A DNA stretch of 64,000 bases from CALMNV01 sp035688975 (GCF_035688975.1 NZ_DASSMH010000059.1:1-64000); one strand, 5' to 3'. Shown: positions 19,285 to 28,112, counted from the stretch's first letter. The notes: generated by a model not told the origin, from the sequence alone. A program made the numbers and translations.

Positions 19285-19342
19285 CCGGCCACCGGCCGCT
19301 GACCGGCCACCGGCCGCGGGAATCCCCGCTGCTTCCGCGGGG
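19278..19342. terminator. 18-bp tandem duplication and terminator hairpin
   Basis: CCGCTGACCGGCCACCGG occurs twice in tandem (19278-19295, 19296-19313), and the first copy includes the stop codon of the enoyl-CoA hydratase gene. Next comes CCCCGC-N7-GCGGGG (19324-19342), a 6-bp GC stem that probably ends transcription ahead of the ABC exporter gene. Confidence 0.6.
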
Positions 19343-19372
19343 TTGACCGGGGGACGAAGGAGGACTGCGCGG

Positions 19373-21280
19373 GTGAGCATGCAGCCGTGGATGATGATGC
19401 GCGCGATGTCGCGCGACGTGTCGGTGACGGAGAAGACGCTCGCACCCGGCACGCGGCGGCGCGTCCTGTCGTATGCCGGGCCGTACCGTCGGGCGATCGC
19501 CGCCTTCCTGCTCCTCGTGGTCGTCGACTCCGTGCTCGTCGTGGCCGTCCCGCTCCTGCTGCGCCAGCTCGTCGACGAGGGCGTCATCCCCAAGGACTCC
19601 GGGGTCGTGGTGCGCCTCGCCCTCCTCGTGGCCGGCATCTCGGTCCTCGACGGTCTGCTCACGGTGGTCCAGCGGTGGTACTCCGCCCGGATCGGGGAGG
19701 GCCTCATCAACGACCTGCGCAACCAGGTCTTCGCCCACGTCCTGCGTCAACCCATCGCGTTCTTCACCCGCGCCCAGACCGGGTCGCTCGTGTCCCGCCT
19801 CAACAACGACGTCATCGGCGCCCAGCAGGCCTTCACGTCCGTGCTGTCCAACGTCGTGAGCAACATCGTCTCCGTCGTCCTCGTCGTCGCAGCGATGCTC
19901 GCACTGTCGTGGCAGCTCACCCTCGGGGCGCTGCTCCTCGTGCCGTTGTTCCTCCTTCCCGCCCGGGTCATGGGCCGCCGGCTCGCCGGCCTGGCTTCCC
20001 GGCAGATGGTCCTCAACGCCGACATGGGCAGCCGCATGACCGAGCGCTTCAACGTCGCCGGCGCGCTGCTCGTCAAGCTCTTCGGCCGCCCCGACCAGGA
20101 GGAGGCGGAGTATGCCGATCGCGCGGGCCGGGTGCGTGACATCGGCGTGAGCATCGCGCTCAACCGGTCCTTCTTCATGGCGGCCCTGACGCTCGTGGCA
20201 GCTCTCGCCACGGCCATGGTCTACGGCTTCGGCGGGGTCATGGCCGTCCAGGGAAGCCTCTCCGTGGGGACCCTGCTCGCCCTCTCGGCCCTGCTTGCTC
20301 GGCTCTACGGGCCGTTGACCTCGCTGTCCAACGTGCGGGTCGACGTCATGACAGCCCTGATCTCCTTCGAGCGGGTCTTCGAGGTGCTGGACCTGCAGCC
20401 GCTCGTCGCGGAGCGTCCCGGCGCGTCGCCGCTCCCCGAGGGCCCGCTCGCCGTCGAGATCGACCACGTCTCGTTCCGCTACCCGTCGGCGGACGAGGTG
20501 TCCCTCGCCTCCCTCGAGTCGACGGCATCCGGGGACCGCAAGGCCGGTGGTCCGGTCCTGCACGACGTCACCCTCCGGGCGGCGCCAGGTCAGCTCGTGG
20601 CCCTCGTCGGACCCTCCGGGGCCGGCAAGACGACCGTCACCTCGCTCGTCGCGCGACTCTACGACCCGTCCTCCGGCAGTGTCCGCATCGGCGGCCTCGA
20701 CCTGCGCGACGTCACCATGCGCTCGCTGCGCGACCGGGTCGGGGTGGTGACCCAGGACGCCCACCTGTTCCACGACACCATCGGGGCCAACCTGCGCTAC
20801 GCCCGTCCGGACGCCACGGACGAACAGATCGACGCCGCCCTGCGCGCCGCCCAGATCAGCGGCCTCATCGAGGAGCTGCCGCAGGGCCTCGACACCGTCG
20901 TCGGAGACCGCGGCCACCGCCTGAGCGGCGGCGAGAAGCAGCGCATCGCGATCGCCCGGCTCCTGCTCAAGGCTCCCGACGTCGTCGTCCTCGACGAGGC
21001 GACCGCCCACCTCGACTCCGAGTCCGAGGTCGCGGTGCAGCGGGCTCTGGACGCTGCCCTGGCCGGCCGCACGTCCATCGTCATCGCGCATCGCCTCTCC
21101 ACGATCCGGCAGGCCGACCTCATCGTCGTGCTCGACCACGGCCGGGTCGTCGAGGCTGGGCGGCACGAGGAGCTGCTCGCCGCCGGCGGACTCTACGCCG
21201 ACCTGCACGCCACGCAGTTCGACCCGCTGAGTCGCTCCCACGCCGACGCGATGGCGAGCCCGTCGCTGACCCGCCCCTAA
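19373..21280 (+). CDS. ABC exporter, fused permease and ATPase
   Basis: 635 residues. Residues about 30-330 form a six-helix type IV exporter domain (RRAIAAFLLLVVVDSVLVVAVPLLL to the helix before FERVFEVLDLQ). The ATPase domain has Walker A GPSGAGKTT, signature LSGGEKQRIAIARLL and Walker B VVVLDEATAHLD, then the H-loop IVIAHRLSTI. It probably acts as a homo- or heterodimer exporting lipids, peptides or drugs; no partner half-transporter is adjacent. AAGGAGG (19358-19364) points to GTG 19373; ATG 19379 is possible. Confidence 0.93.
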   Translation: MSMQPWMMMRAMSRDVSVTEKTLAPGTRRRVLSYAGPYRRAIAAFLLLVVVDSVLVVAVPLLLRQLVDEGVIPKDSGVVVRLALLVAGISVLDGLLTVVQRWYSARIGEGLINDLRNQVFAHVLRQPIAFFTRAQTGSLVSRLNNDVIGAQQAFTSVLSNVVSNIVSVVLVVAAMLALSWQLTLGALLLVPLFLLPARVMGRRLAGLASRQMVLNADMGSRMTERFNVAGALLVKLFGRPDQEEAEYADRAGRVRDIGVSIALNRSFFMAALTLVAALATAMVYGFGGVMAVQGSLSVGTLLALSALLARLYGPLTSLSNVRVDVMTALISFERVFEVLDLQPLVAERPGASPLPEGPLAVEIDHVSFRYPSADEVSLASLESTASGDRKAGGPVLHDVTLRAAPGQLVALVGPSGAGKTTVTSLVARLYDPSSGSVRIGGLDLRDVTMRSLRDRVGVVTQDAHLFHDTIGANLRYARPDATDEQIDAALRAAQISGLIEELPQGLDTVVGDRGHRLSGGEKQRIAIARLLLKAPDVVVLDEATAHLDSESEVAVQRALDAALAGRTSIVIAHRLSTIRQADLIVVLDHGRVVEAGRHEELLAAGGLYADLHATQFDPLSRSHADAMASPSLTRP

Positions 21281-21561
21281 GTCGAGTGGCCAGTTCCGTA
21301 CGGTCCTGCTCCCGGTCGAGTGGCCACTTCCGTACGGACCTGCCTCCCTGGTCGAGTGGCCACTTCCGTACGGTCCTGCTCCCCGTCGAGTGGCCAGTTC
21401 CGTACGGCCGGCCTGTGCGGAAGCGGCCCTTCGATGGTCGAGTGGCCAGTTCGGTGCGGCCGCCTTGTGCGGAAGTGGCCACTCGACGGTTGGGGGGAGG
21501 GACGGTCAGGTGGAACCGCGCGATGATGCGGATGAGGCCCGTGCGGAAGTGGCCACTCGAC
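21281..21561. repeat. Repeat array A with core GTCGAGTGGCCA, direct and inverted copies
   Basis: Units starting at 21281, 21315, 21351, 21385 and 21437 read GTCGAGTGGCCA(C/G)TTC followed mostly by CGTACGG. Inverted copies (GGAAGTGGCCACTCGAC) lie near 21471-21487 and 21545-21561, and a worn one near 21415-21436. The gap between the convergent ABC exporter and SURF1 genes (about 310 bp) is almost filled by them. No protein-coding signal is visible. Opposed copies can fold into long hairpins, so a terminator role is likely. The same 13-bp core recurs in array B. Confidence 0.85.
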
Positions 21562-21591
21562 GGGGGTGGGAGTCCCAGGAGACCCGGAGGG

Positions 21592-22389
21592 TCAGGCGTC
21601 TTCCTCGTCCCAGATCCGCACCTTCCTCGGCCGCGGGGTCGCTGGCTCGAGCGGTCCGCGCTCGTCTCCGTGCGCGAGCTCCCGGCGCATCGCCCAGATG
21701 ACGAACACAAGGCCGCCGGGCATGGTGAGCCACCACTGGTAGGCATAGGCCTGGTGCGGGCCCAAGCCCTCGTCCGGCTGCGGCAGCGGCTGCACCGGAT
21801 GGCCCGAAGTTGGCGCGGCGGGGGACTGGGACCCGAGCGTGACGTAGACGTCCCGCGAGGCCAGCAGGGGTCGTTGTGCCCGGGCGTCGGCGACGCTGAT
21901 GCTCGCAAGCTGGCCGGCCGGCAGGTCGCGGCCGAGCGAGGGCTCCCCGGTGCGCAGCCACCCGATGATCTCCACCGGACCGCGGGGGGGAGGGTCCACC
22001 TCGGGCATGGTGGCCGCTGAACGAGCGTTGGGCACCCAGCCGCGGTCGACCAGCACGGTGCCGTCTTCGGTGTCGAAGGGGGTCAGCACCTCGAAGCCCA
22101 CCGCCGAGTCGAGCGTCCGGTTGCGCACGAGCAGGTCGCCGTCAGCGGCATACGACCCGCGCACACGCACGTGCGTCCACTGGCGCTCTGGAGGCAGCTC
22201 CGCGCCGGTGAGCACGTCCGAGACCGGCACGGGTGCCGCTCCGTAGTTGTGCTCGATCGCGGCCACCTTGGTGCGCTGCTCGAGGTGGCGGTGCCACTGC
22301 CAGCTGCCGAGGAAGAAGCACGCCACGCCGAACCCGATCGCGATCACGGTGGCGACGATCCACCGACGCGTGAGCCACAGCCGAAGCAC
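21592..22389 (-). CDS. SURF1 family cytochrome oxidase assembly protein
   Basis: 265 residues from GTG. It has the SURF1 layout: an N-terminal helix (WIVATVIAIGFGVACFFLGSWQ) ending in the conserved GSWQWHR motif, an extracytoplasmic domain containing VLVDRGWVPN, and a C-terminal helix (YAYQWWLTMPGGLVFVIWAM). SURF1 helps insert heme into cytochrome c oxidase. TACCGT (22396-22401, minus strand) is 6 nt upstream, so the mRNA is probably leaderless. Divergent from moaA with only 32 bp between starts. Confidence 0.92.
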   Translation of the reverse strand: MLRLWLTRRWIVATVIAIGFGVACFFLGSWQWHRHLEQRTKVAAIEHNYGAAPVPVSDVLTGAELPPERQWTHVRVRGSYAADGDLLVRNRTLDSAVGFEVLTPFDTEDGTVLVDRGWVPNARSAATMPEVDPPPRGPVEIIGWLRTGEPSLGRDLPAGQLASISVADARAQRPLLASRDVYVTLGSQSPAAPTSGHPVQPLPQPDEGLGPHQAYAYQWWLTMPGGLVFVIWAMRRELAHGDERGPLEPATPRPRKVRIWDEEDA

Positions 22390-22395
22390 TCCCTG

Positions 22396-22414
22396 ACGGT
22401 ACCCGGCCTATTCT
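22396..22414. promoter_or_regulatory. Back-to-back leaderless promoters for SURF1 and moaA
   Basis: Within 32 bp there are two -10 boxes: TACCGT on the minus strand (22396-22401), 6 nt before the SURF1 GTG, and TATTCT on the plus strand (22409-22414), 7 nt before the moaA ATG. Each would start transcription at or near the start codon. The two -35 regions must overlap the opposite gene's promoter or start. Confidence 0.7.
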
Positions 22415-22421
22415 GGGTGCC

Positions 22422-23444
22422 ATGACCCACCTGCCACTTCCGACCGTCCGGCCGACCCAACTGGCGGACCAGTTCGGCAGGGTGGCCCGCGACCTGCGCG
22501 TCTCGGTGACCGACCGGTGCAACCTGCGCTGCACGTACTGCATGCCCGCCGAGGGCCTGCCCTGGATGCCGAAGCAGGAAATGCTCACCGACGAGGAGAT
22601 GCTGCGGATCATCGGACTCTTCGTGCGTGACGGCATCACGCAGGTGCGGCTGACCGGAGGCGAGCCGCTGCTGCGGCGCTCCCTGGTTGAGCTCGTGGCC
22701 GGCATCGCCGCATTCGACCCACGGCCCCGGATCGCCATGACCACCAACGGGGTCGGGCTGGAGCGGATGGCCGGGGCCCTCGCCGCGGCTGGGCTGGACC
22801 GGGTCAACGTGAGTCTCGACACCATTGACGCGGAGACGTTCACGCAACTCGCCCGTCGTGACCGGCTGGCCGACGTCGAGGCCGGTCTCGCCGCGGCGGC
22901 GGCTGCCGGACTGACGCCGGTCAAGGTGAACGCCGTCGCCATGCGCGGCGTCAACGACGCCTCGGTGGGCGACGTGCTGCAGTGGTGCCTTGAGCGAGGG
23001 TACGAGCTGCGCTTCATCGAGCAGATGCCGCTCGACGCCCAGCACGCCTGGGACCGGCGCGACATGGTCACCGCCGACGAGATCAGGGCCCGGCTGTCGG
23101 AGCGCTACACCCTGACCCCCCTCCCGGCGGCGGAGCGGGGCAGCGCTCCGGCCGAGCGCTTCCTCGTCGATGGCGGCCCCGCCACCGTGGGCATCATCGC
23201 GAGCGTCACCGCTCCCTTCTGCGCCGCGTGCGACCGGGCCCGGCTCACCGCGGACGGCCAGGTCCGCAACTGCCTCTTCTCTCGCACCGAGACGGACCTG
23301 CGGACGCCGCTGCGCGAGGGCGCGAGCGACGAGGAGCTGCTCGGGCTGATGCGCGGGGAGATGTGGCGCAAGCGGCGGGGCCACGGCATCGGCGACCCTG
23401 GATTCGTGCAGCCGGACCGCCCGATGTCGGCGATCGGCGGCTGA
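22422..23444 (+). CDS. moaA: GTP 3',8-cyclase MoaA
   Basis: 340 residues. This radical SAM enzyme makes 3',8-cyclo-GTP, the first step of molybdenum cofactor synthesis. The first [4Fe-4S] site is DRCNLRCTYCMP (Cys33, Cys37, Cys40). The C-terminal cluster cysteines are in FCAACDRARLT and VRNCLFS. The SAM site motif TGGEPLLR is present, and the protein ends SAIGG, where the GG tail is functional in MoaA. Leaderless start with TATTCT at 22409. Its product supports the Mo- or W-dependent formate dehydrogenase encoded at 53-58 kb. Confidence 0.96.
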   Translation: MTHLPLPTVRPTQLADQFGRVARDLRVSVTDRCNLRCTYCMPAEGLPWMPKQEMLTDEEMLRIIGLFVRDGITQVRLTGGEPLLRRSLVELVAGIAAFDPRPRIAMTTNGVGLERMAGALAAAGLDRVNVSLDTIDAETFTQLARRDRLADVEAGLAAAAAAGLTPVKVNAVAMRGVNDASVGDVLQWCLERGYELRFIEQMPLDAQHAWDRRDMVTADEIRARLSERYTLTPLPAAERGSAPAERFLVDGGPATVGIIASVTAPFCAACDRARLTADGQVRNCLFSRTETDLRTPLREGASDEELLGLMRGEMWRKRRGHGIGDPGFVQPDRPMSAIGG

Positions 23445-23445
23445 A

Positions 23446-23605
23446 TGTGCGGACGTGGCCACTCGACCGGGTGGGGGTGTGCGCACGTGGCCACTCGACC
23501 GGGTGAGGGTGCGCGGACGTGGCCACTCGACCGGGTGGGGGTGTGCGCACGTGGCCACTCGACCGGGTGAGGGTGTGCGCAAGTGGCCACTCGACCGGGG
23601 TGGGG
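23446..23605. repeat. Repeat array B, five tandem 32-bp units with core GTGGCCACTCGAC
   Basis: Five units of about 32 bp each carry GTGGCCACTCGACC followed by a G-rich spacer (GGGTGGGGG or GGGTGAGGG), with GTGCGCAC or GTGCGGAC before the core. They start right after the moaA stop and end just before the convergent small gene. The core is the reverse complement of the array A core. Spacers are not unique, so this is not CRISPR. Confidence 0.85.
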
Positions 23606-23613
23606 GTGACGGG

Positions 23614-23832
23614 TCAGCCGTCGGCGGCGGTGAGGGCCTCGACGCCGATGACCTCGAGGAGAAAGCCTCGCGCCGAGACGAAGTCGGCAAGCGGCTGACG
23701 GTGCTCGTCACACGCGAGCCAGACCTTGCGCCGGTCGGGGGCATGGAGCTTGGGGTTGCGCCAGACCACGGCATACCGAGCCGGGCGACGGCACCCCTTC
23801 GCGCTGCAGACCGCGGTGTCCGTGTCAGTCAC
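23614..23832 (-). CDS. Small zinc-ribbon-like conserved protein
   Basis: 72 residues from GTG 23832. It has CSAKGC near the start and WLACDEHR in the middle, a likely four-ligand zinc site (C-X4-C and C-X2-H). The rest is RYAVVWRNPKLHAPDRRKVW. It overlaps the DUF3099 gene by 4 bp (GTGA), so both are co-translated. Function unknown; nucleic acid or protein binding is possible. Its end abuts repeat array B. Confidence 0.75.
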   Translation of the reverse strand: MTDTDTAVCSAKGCRRPARYAVVWRNPKLHAPDRRKVWLACDEHRQPLADFVSARGFLLEVIGVEALTAADG

Positions 23833-24119
23833 TGGCCGAGCTGACGGGTGCGGTCGAGCGGGGGAGTCACCGGCTCGACGCGCCCCTGCTGGGGGGGTCG
23901 CACGGCGTTGGCGATGACGACCGCGAAGTAGGGCAGGGCGACGGCGCCGACGACGCAGACCCACCTCATCCACCCCGATGTCACGAACAGGAGGGCGAAA
24001 CAGCCGACGCGAATCCCCATCATGGTCAGGTAGCGCCGCATGCGCTCGGCCTGGTTGTCCGTCGTCGACGAACGCGCCGACGTGACGGTGTAGACCACCG
24101 GCCGCTCAGACTCTCCCAC
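23829..24119 (-). CDS. DUF3099 family membrane protein
   Basis: 96 residues from GTG. A soluble N-terminus (PVVYTVTSARSSTTDNQAER) is followed by RRYLTMMGIRVGCF and two transmembrane helices (CFALLFVTSGWMRWVCVVGAVALPYFAVVIANA). The pattern is typical of DUF3099, an actinobacterial family of unknown function. TAGAGT (24126-24131, minus strand) 6 nt upstream indicates a leaderless mRNA. Confidence 0.85.
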   Translation of the reverse strand: MGESERPVVYTVTSARSSTTDNQAERMRRYLTMMGIRVGCFALLFVTSGWMRWVCVVGAVALPYFAVVIANAVRPPQQGRVEPVTPPLDRTRQLGQ

Positions 24120-24218
24120 CTGCCAACTCTAAGCCCCGTCGTGCGGCATACCCACGGGTAGTCCGTTAGGTTCGCCCTGTCGACCGGGAGCCGCCCGGCA
24201 CGGATGCGAGGAGCCCTG

Positions 24219-24938
24219 GTGGGAGCGACGGAGCCACGGAACGTGCTCGTGACGGGCGGCAACCGGGGGATCGGGCTCGCCATCGCGCGCGCCTTCGCCG
24301 ACGCCGGCGACAAGGTCGTCATCACCAACCGCTCCGGCGAGCCGCCGGAGGGGCTGTCGGCAGTGCGCTGTGAGGTCACCGACAGCGCCTCCGTGGACCA
24401 GGCGTTCACCGAGGCCGAGGGCATCCTCGGCGGACCGGTCGAGGTCCTCGTGGCCAACGCGGGGGTGACCCGTGACACGCTGCTGATGCGCATGAGCGAC
24501 GACGACTTCGACGCGGTGCTCGACACCAACCTCGCGGGCGCGTTCCGGTGCGCACGGCGCGCGGCCACCGGCATGATCCGCAAACGACGGGGCCGGATCA
24601 TCCTCATCTCGAGCGTCGTCGGGCTCTACGGCTCGCCGGGCCAGACCAACTACGCCGCCTCCAAGGCCGGGCTCGTCGGCCTGGCGCGCTCGATCACCCG
24701 CGAGCTGGGCGGCCGGGGGATCACCGCGAACGTCGTGGCGCCCGGGTTCGTCGAGACCGACATGACGGCAGCCCTGCCCGAGGCGCAGCAGAAGGCCTAT
24801 CTCGCGAGCATCCCCGCCGGCCGCTTCGCGCGGGCCGAGGAGGTCGCGGAGGCGGTGCGCTTCCTCGCCAGCGACGCGGCCGGCTACATCAGCGGCGCCG
24901 TCATCCCGGTCGACGGCGGGCTCGGCATGGGCCACTGA
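24219..24938 (+). CDS. fabG: 3-oxoacyl-ACP reductase FabG
   Basis: 239 residues. This SDR enzyme uses NADPH to reduce 3-oxoacyl-ACP in fatty acid elongation. The cofactor motif is VTGGNRGIG. The NAGV motif and the catalytic Ser-Tyr-Lys triad lie in SSVVGLYGSPGQTNYAASKAG. The C-terminus VIPVDGGLGMGH is FabG-like. GTG 24219 is preferred because GAGGAG (24208-24213) is 5 nt upstream; ATG 24204 has no such site. TAGGTT (24166-24171) is a likely -10. It is followed by fabI 73 bp later, the usual actinobacterial fabG-fabI order. Confidence 0.92.
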   Translation: MGATEPRNVLVTGGNRGIGLAIARAFADAGDKVVITNRSGEPPEGLSAVRCEVTDSASVDQAFTEAEGILGGPVEVLVANAGVTRDTLLMRMSDDDFDAVLDTNLAGAFRCARRAATGMIRKRRGRIILISSVVGLYGSPGQTNYAASKAGLVGLARSITRELGGRGITANVVAPGFVETDMTAALPEAQQKAYLASIPAGRFARAEEVAEAVRFLASDAAGYISGAVIPVDGGLGMGH

Positions 24939-25011
24939 GCCGGTCCCGCCCGGATCTCACCACGATCAGCCACCCGGCATACGACCTCCCGACGATACGA
25001 AGGGCACTCTC

Positions 25012-25773
25012 ATGGGCATCCTCGAAGGCAAGAAGCTGCTGGTGACCGGCGTCCTCATGGACAGCTCCATCGCCTTCCACGTGGCACGCATCGCGCAGGA
25101 GGAGGGAGCGGAGGTCCTGCTCACGTCGTTCGGCCGGACGATGCGGATCACCCAGACGATCGCCAAGCGGCTGCCCAGCACGCCCGAGGTCATCGAGCTC
25201 GACGTGACGAACACGGAGCACCTCGACACGCTCGGCGAGCGGGCGTCGGCCTCGGTCGACCGGCTCGACGGCGTGCTGCACTCCATCGGCTTCGCCCCCC
25301 AGGGCGCCTTCAACTTCATGGAGGGCACCTGGGAGGACGTGTCGACGGCACTGCACGTGTCGGCATACAGCCTCAAGAGCCTTGCCGCGGCGGCCCTGCC
25401 GCTCATGTCCGGGGGTGGTGCGGTGGTCGGGCTCACCTTCGACGCGAGCTTCGCCTGGCCGGTCTACGACTGGATGGGCGTGGCGAAGGCGGCGTTCGAG
25501 TCCACCAACCGCTACCTCGCCCGTGACCTCGGCCCCAAGAAGGTGCGCTGCAACCTCGTCGCCGCGGGCCCCATCCGGACCACGGCCGCGAAGTCGATCC
25601 CCGGCTTCGAGAGGTTCGAGGAGGCCTGGGACAGCCGCGCCCCGCTCGGCTGGGACGTGGGCGACCCGGTGCCCGCCGCGCGGGCCTGCGCGGCCCTGCT
25701 GTCCGACTGGTTCCCGGCCACGACGGGGGAGATCGTGCACGTCGACGGCGGCGTGCACGCGATGGGCCTCTGA
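25012..25773 (+). CDS. fabI: Enoyl-ACP reductase FabI/InhA-type
   Basis: 253 residues. It catalyses the last step of each fatty acid elongation cycle using NADH. The N-terminal LLVTGVLMDSSIAFHVARIAQEEGA is the InhA-type cofactor site; the catalytic Tyr and Lys are in YDWMGVAKAAFESTNRYLARDLG. Fits InhA/FabI length. ATG 25012 is preceded by an AAGGGCAC ribosome binding site. It is the target class of isoniazid and triclosan in other bacteria. Confidence 0.93.
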   Translation: MGILEGKKLLVTGVLMDSSIAFHVARIAQEEGAEVLLTSFGRTMRITQTIAKRLPSTPEVIELDVTNTEHLDTLGERASASVDRLDGVLHSIGFAPQGAFNFMEGTWEDVSTALHVSAYSLKSLAAAALPLMSGGGAVVGLTFDASFAWPVYDWMGVAKAAFESTNRYLARDLGPKKVRCNLVAAGPIRTTAAKSIPGFERFEEAWDSRAPLGWDVGDPVPAARACAALLSDWFPATTGEIVHVDGGVHAMGL

Positions 25774-25811
25774 CGTCGGTCGCCCGCAGCCCGGCTCGCT
25801 AGAGTCCAACC

Positions 25812-28112
25812 ATGCCTGACGACGGGCGCCGCACCGTGACGCCCCCGAGCCCCCCGCCGAGTCACCCGCCGAGTATGCCGCCCAACGCCTCCTCGGCCCC
25901 GGTGGGGCCCCCCGTGAGGGTCGGCGAGGTGCGCGTCCTCGACGGGCCGAACCTCTACTTCACCCGACCGGCGATCAAGGTCAGCCTGCACCTGCCGGGA
26001 TACGTGCAGCTCAGCAAGGACGAGGCGCTCGACGTCGCCGACCGGGTCGGGCTGCGCTCCGCACGGCCCGGTGGGGCGGGCACGGCCCTGCGGCAGCGCT
26101 TCGTCATGCGGCTCACCCGCACGGTCATGCGTCGGCTCGCCTCCGGGATCGGGGCCGGGCGCCACGGGGTCAAGGTGCGGGCGGGGGCCACGCCGGCCGA
26201 CGTCGTCGTGGCCTTCCCATGGGCGGACCGGACACGCGGCCGGATGGCGGGGGAGCAGCTGGGGGAGGTCCTGCTCGCGCTCCTGTCCGACGGCGGGCAG
26301 GCCCGCCGCGCCATCGAGGCGGCGGCGGAGACGATCCTCGACGCTCCCGAGGGCTCCGGTCCGGCCCTGGTCGCTCCCGCCGTGCCGGTCGTCTCCGTGA
26401 CGGGGACGAACGGCAAGACGACGACGACCCGGCTGCTCGCCCACATGTGCATGACGGCCGGAATGACGACGGCCTGGAGCTCCACCGACGGGGTCGTCGT
26501 GATGGGCAGGACCGTCCAGGCCGGCGACTACTCCGGACCGGCCGGGGCCCAGGCCGTGCTGGCGACCCCGGGCCTCGACGTGGGCATCCTCGAGACCGCC
26601 CGCGGTGGGCTGCTCCTGAAGGGAATGGGCGTCACGGTCAACGACGTGAGCGTGGTGACCAACGTCAGCGCCGACCACCTCGGCCTGCAGGGCATCGACA
26701 CCCTCGACCAGCTCGCCGAGGTCAAGGCGATCATCACGACGGTCACCCGGCCCGGAGGGTGGGTCGTGCTCAACGGCGAGGACCCCCGGGTCTGGGCCAT
26801 GCGCGCCAGGGCCAAGGCCAAGCCGTGGGCCTTCACGCTGGACCCGGACTCGCCAGCCCTCTGGGAGTCGCTCAACAGCGGCGGGCGCGGCATCACCGTG
26901 CTCGAGGGCGAGATCGTGGTCCTCTCGCCGAACGGCGACCCGGACCGGTTGGTCAAGGTCGTCGACGTGCCCATGACGATGAGCGGCCTGTCCCGGCACA
27001 ACGTCGCCAACGCGCTGGCCGGCACGGCCGCCGCCCTCGGCCTGGGAGTGCCCCGTGCCGCCGTGGTGGAGGGGCTGCGGACCTTCTCGCCGGACCCGGT
27101 GCACAACTGGGGCCGGCTCAACACCTACTCCCTGCCCCTGCCGTCGGGGGGCAGCGCCACGGTGATCATGGACATGGCGCACAACGAGGCGGGTCTCGAG
27201 GCGCTCCTCGAGGTGGCCCGGGGCCTCACGGCGCCCGGCGGCTACGTGCGGCTCGCGCTGGGATGCGCCGGTGACCGGCCCGACGAGGCCATCGCGGGGA
27301 TGGGCGAGCTCGCCGGGCGGGGCGCAGACGAGGTCGTCATCAAGGGGACGGCGCACTACCTGCGGGGCCGTGCGCCCGAGGAGCTCGCGGACCTGCTGCG
27401 GGCGGGGCTGGCCCGCGCCGGCGTCCTCGGCGTCCCCGAGCTCGACACGGAGGTCGAGTCGCTCGCGCACCTCGCCGCCCACGCCGTGGACGGAGACACG
27501 GTCGCGGTCATGTGCCATTCCGAGCGGGTCGAGGTCGACGGCTGGGTGCGCGCTCGGGGTGGCCGTGTCGACGACGCGCGCGCCATCCGCTGCAAGGTCG
27601 TCACGGCCCGGGGCGAGCACGAGCTGGAGGGCGAGATCGCCGGGGTCTGGTCCCTCGAGGACCCCACCGCGCGGGTCGAGGCTGCCCGCCGCCTCCTCGC
27701 CGCGGGCCCGGGAGACGCGCGCCTGCTGCACGAGTATGCCGCGACCCTCGACGCGGCCGGCCGCGAGGCCGAGGCGATCGGGCTTTACGAGCGAGCGCTG
27801 GCGGCCGGGCTGCGGGAGCCGCACCGACACCGCGGCCAGCTGCAGCTCGCCGCGTGCCTGCGCTCGGGGGGGCGCCTGGACGAGGCGCTCGGCCTGCTCG
27901 ACGCCGTCTCGTCGGCTCGCCCGGGCAACGCCGCAGCCCTGATCCTCCGGGCGCTCGTGCTGGCCGACCTCGGCCAGGACCGCCGGGCCGTCGGCGACCT
28001 CATCCGCGCCCTCCTCGAGGCCAGCGCGGACCCGGACACGCAGCACTACCGGGACACCCTGGCGCGGTATGCCGCCGAGCTGGCTCCCGAGCCGGCGCGA
28101 CCGCTTGCCTGA
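25812..28112 (+). CDS. CphA-like Mur ligase without ATP-grasp, with C-terminal TPR tail
   Basis: 766 residues. Residues 1-35 are a proline-rich tail. Residues about 36-135 resemble the N-terminal domain of cyanophycin synthetase (RVLDGPNLYFTRPAIKV). The ATP-grasp domain that should follow is absent; the protein goes directly to a Mur ligase domain with P-loop VTGTNGKTTTTR (residues 196-207) and NVSADHLGLQGI. It has the MAHNEAGLEALLEV Mur ligase C-domain. Residues about 615-766 are TPR-like helices (DARLLHEYAATLDAAGREAEAI and similar). Convergent with cphA. TAGAGT (25800-25805) lies 6 nt before ATG, a leaderless start. Possibly an accessory ligase or regulator of cyanophycin; function is inference. 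Confidence 0.8.
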   Translation: MPDDGRRTVTPPSPPPSHPPSMPPNASSAPVGPPVRVGEVRVLDGPNLYFTRPAIKVSLHLPGYVQLSKDEALDVADRVGLRSARPGGAGTALRQRFVMRLTRTVMRRLASGIGAGRHGVKVRAGATPADVVVAFPWADRTRGRMAGEQLGEVLLALLSDGGQARRAIEAAAETILDAPEGSGPALVAPAVPVVSVTGTNGKTTTTRLLAHMCMTAGMTTAWSSTDGVVVMGRTVQAGDYSGPAGAQAVLATPGLDVGILETARGGLLLKGMGVTVNDVSVVTNVSADHLGLQGIDTLDQLAEVKAIITTVTRPGGWVVLNGEDPRVWAMRARAKAKPWAFTLDPDSPALWESLNSGGRGITVLEGEIVVLSPNGDPDRLVKVVDVPMTMSGLSRHNVANALAGTAAALGLGVPRAAVVEGLRTFSPDPVHNWGRLNTYSLPLPSGGSATVIMDMAHNEAGLEALLEVARGLTAPGGYVRLALGCAGDRPDEAIAGMGELAGRGADEVVIKGTAHYLRGRAPEELADLLRAGLARAGVLGVPELDTEVESLAHLAAHAVDGDTVAVMCHSERVEVDGWVRARGGRVDDARAIRCKVVTARGEHELEGEIAGVWSLEDPTARVEAARRLLAAGPGDARLLHEYAATLDAAGREAEAIGLYERALAAGLREPHRHRGQLQLAACLRSGGRLDEALGLLDAVSSARPGNAAALILRALVLADLGQDRRAVGDLIRALLEASADPDTQHYRDTLARYAAELAPEPARPLA

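Noticed and set aside
21281..21590. Small open frames in the repeat array (reading VRKWPLD-like peptides)
   Set aside because: They arise from the repeated units in several frames, lack ribosome binding sites and have no start context.
23446..23605. Possible CRISPR array
   Set aside because: The 32-bp units have near-identical spacers and no cas genes are present. It is a tandem repeat.
25512..28046. Long antisense open frame across the Mur ligase gene, and similar frames at 1067-2212 and 45654-47288
   Set aside because: Long antisense frames are normal at this GC content. Their translations are arginine and glycine-rich without domains, while the opposite strand encodes clear families.
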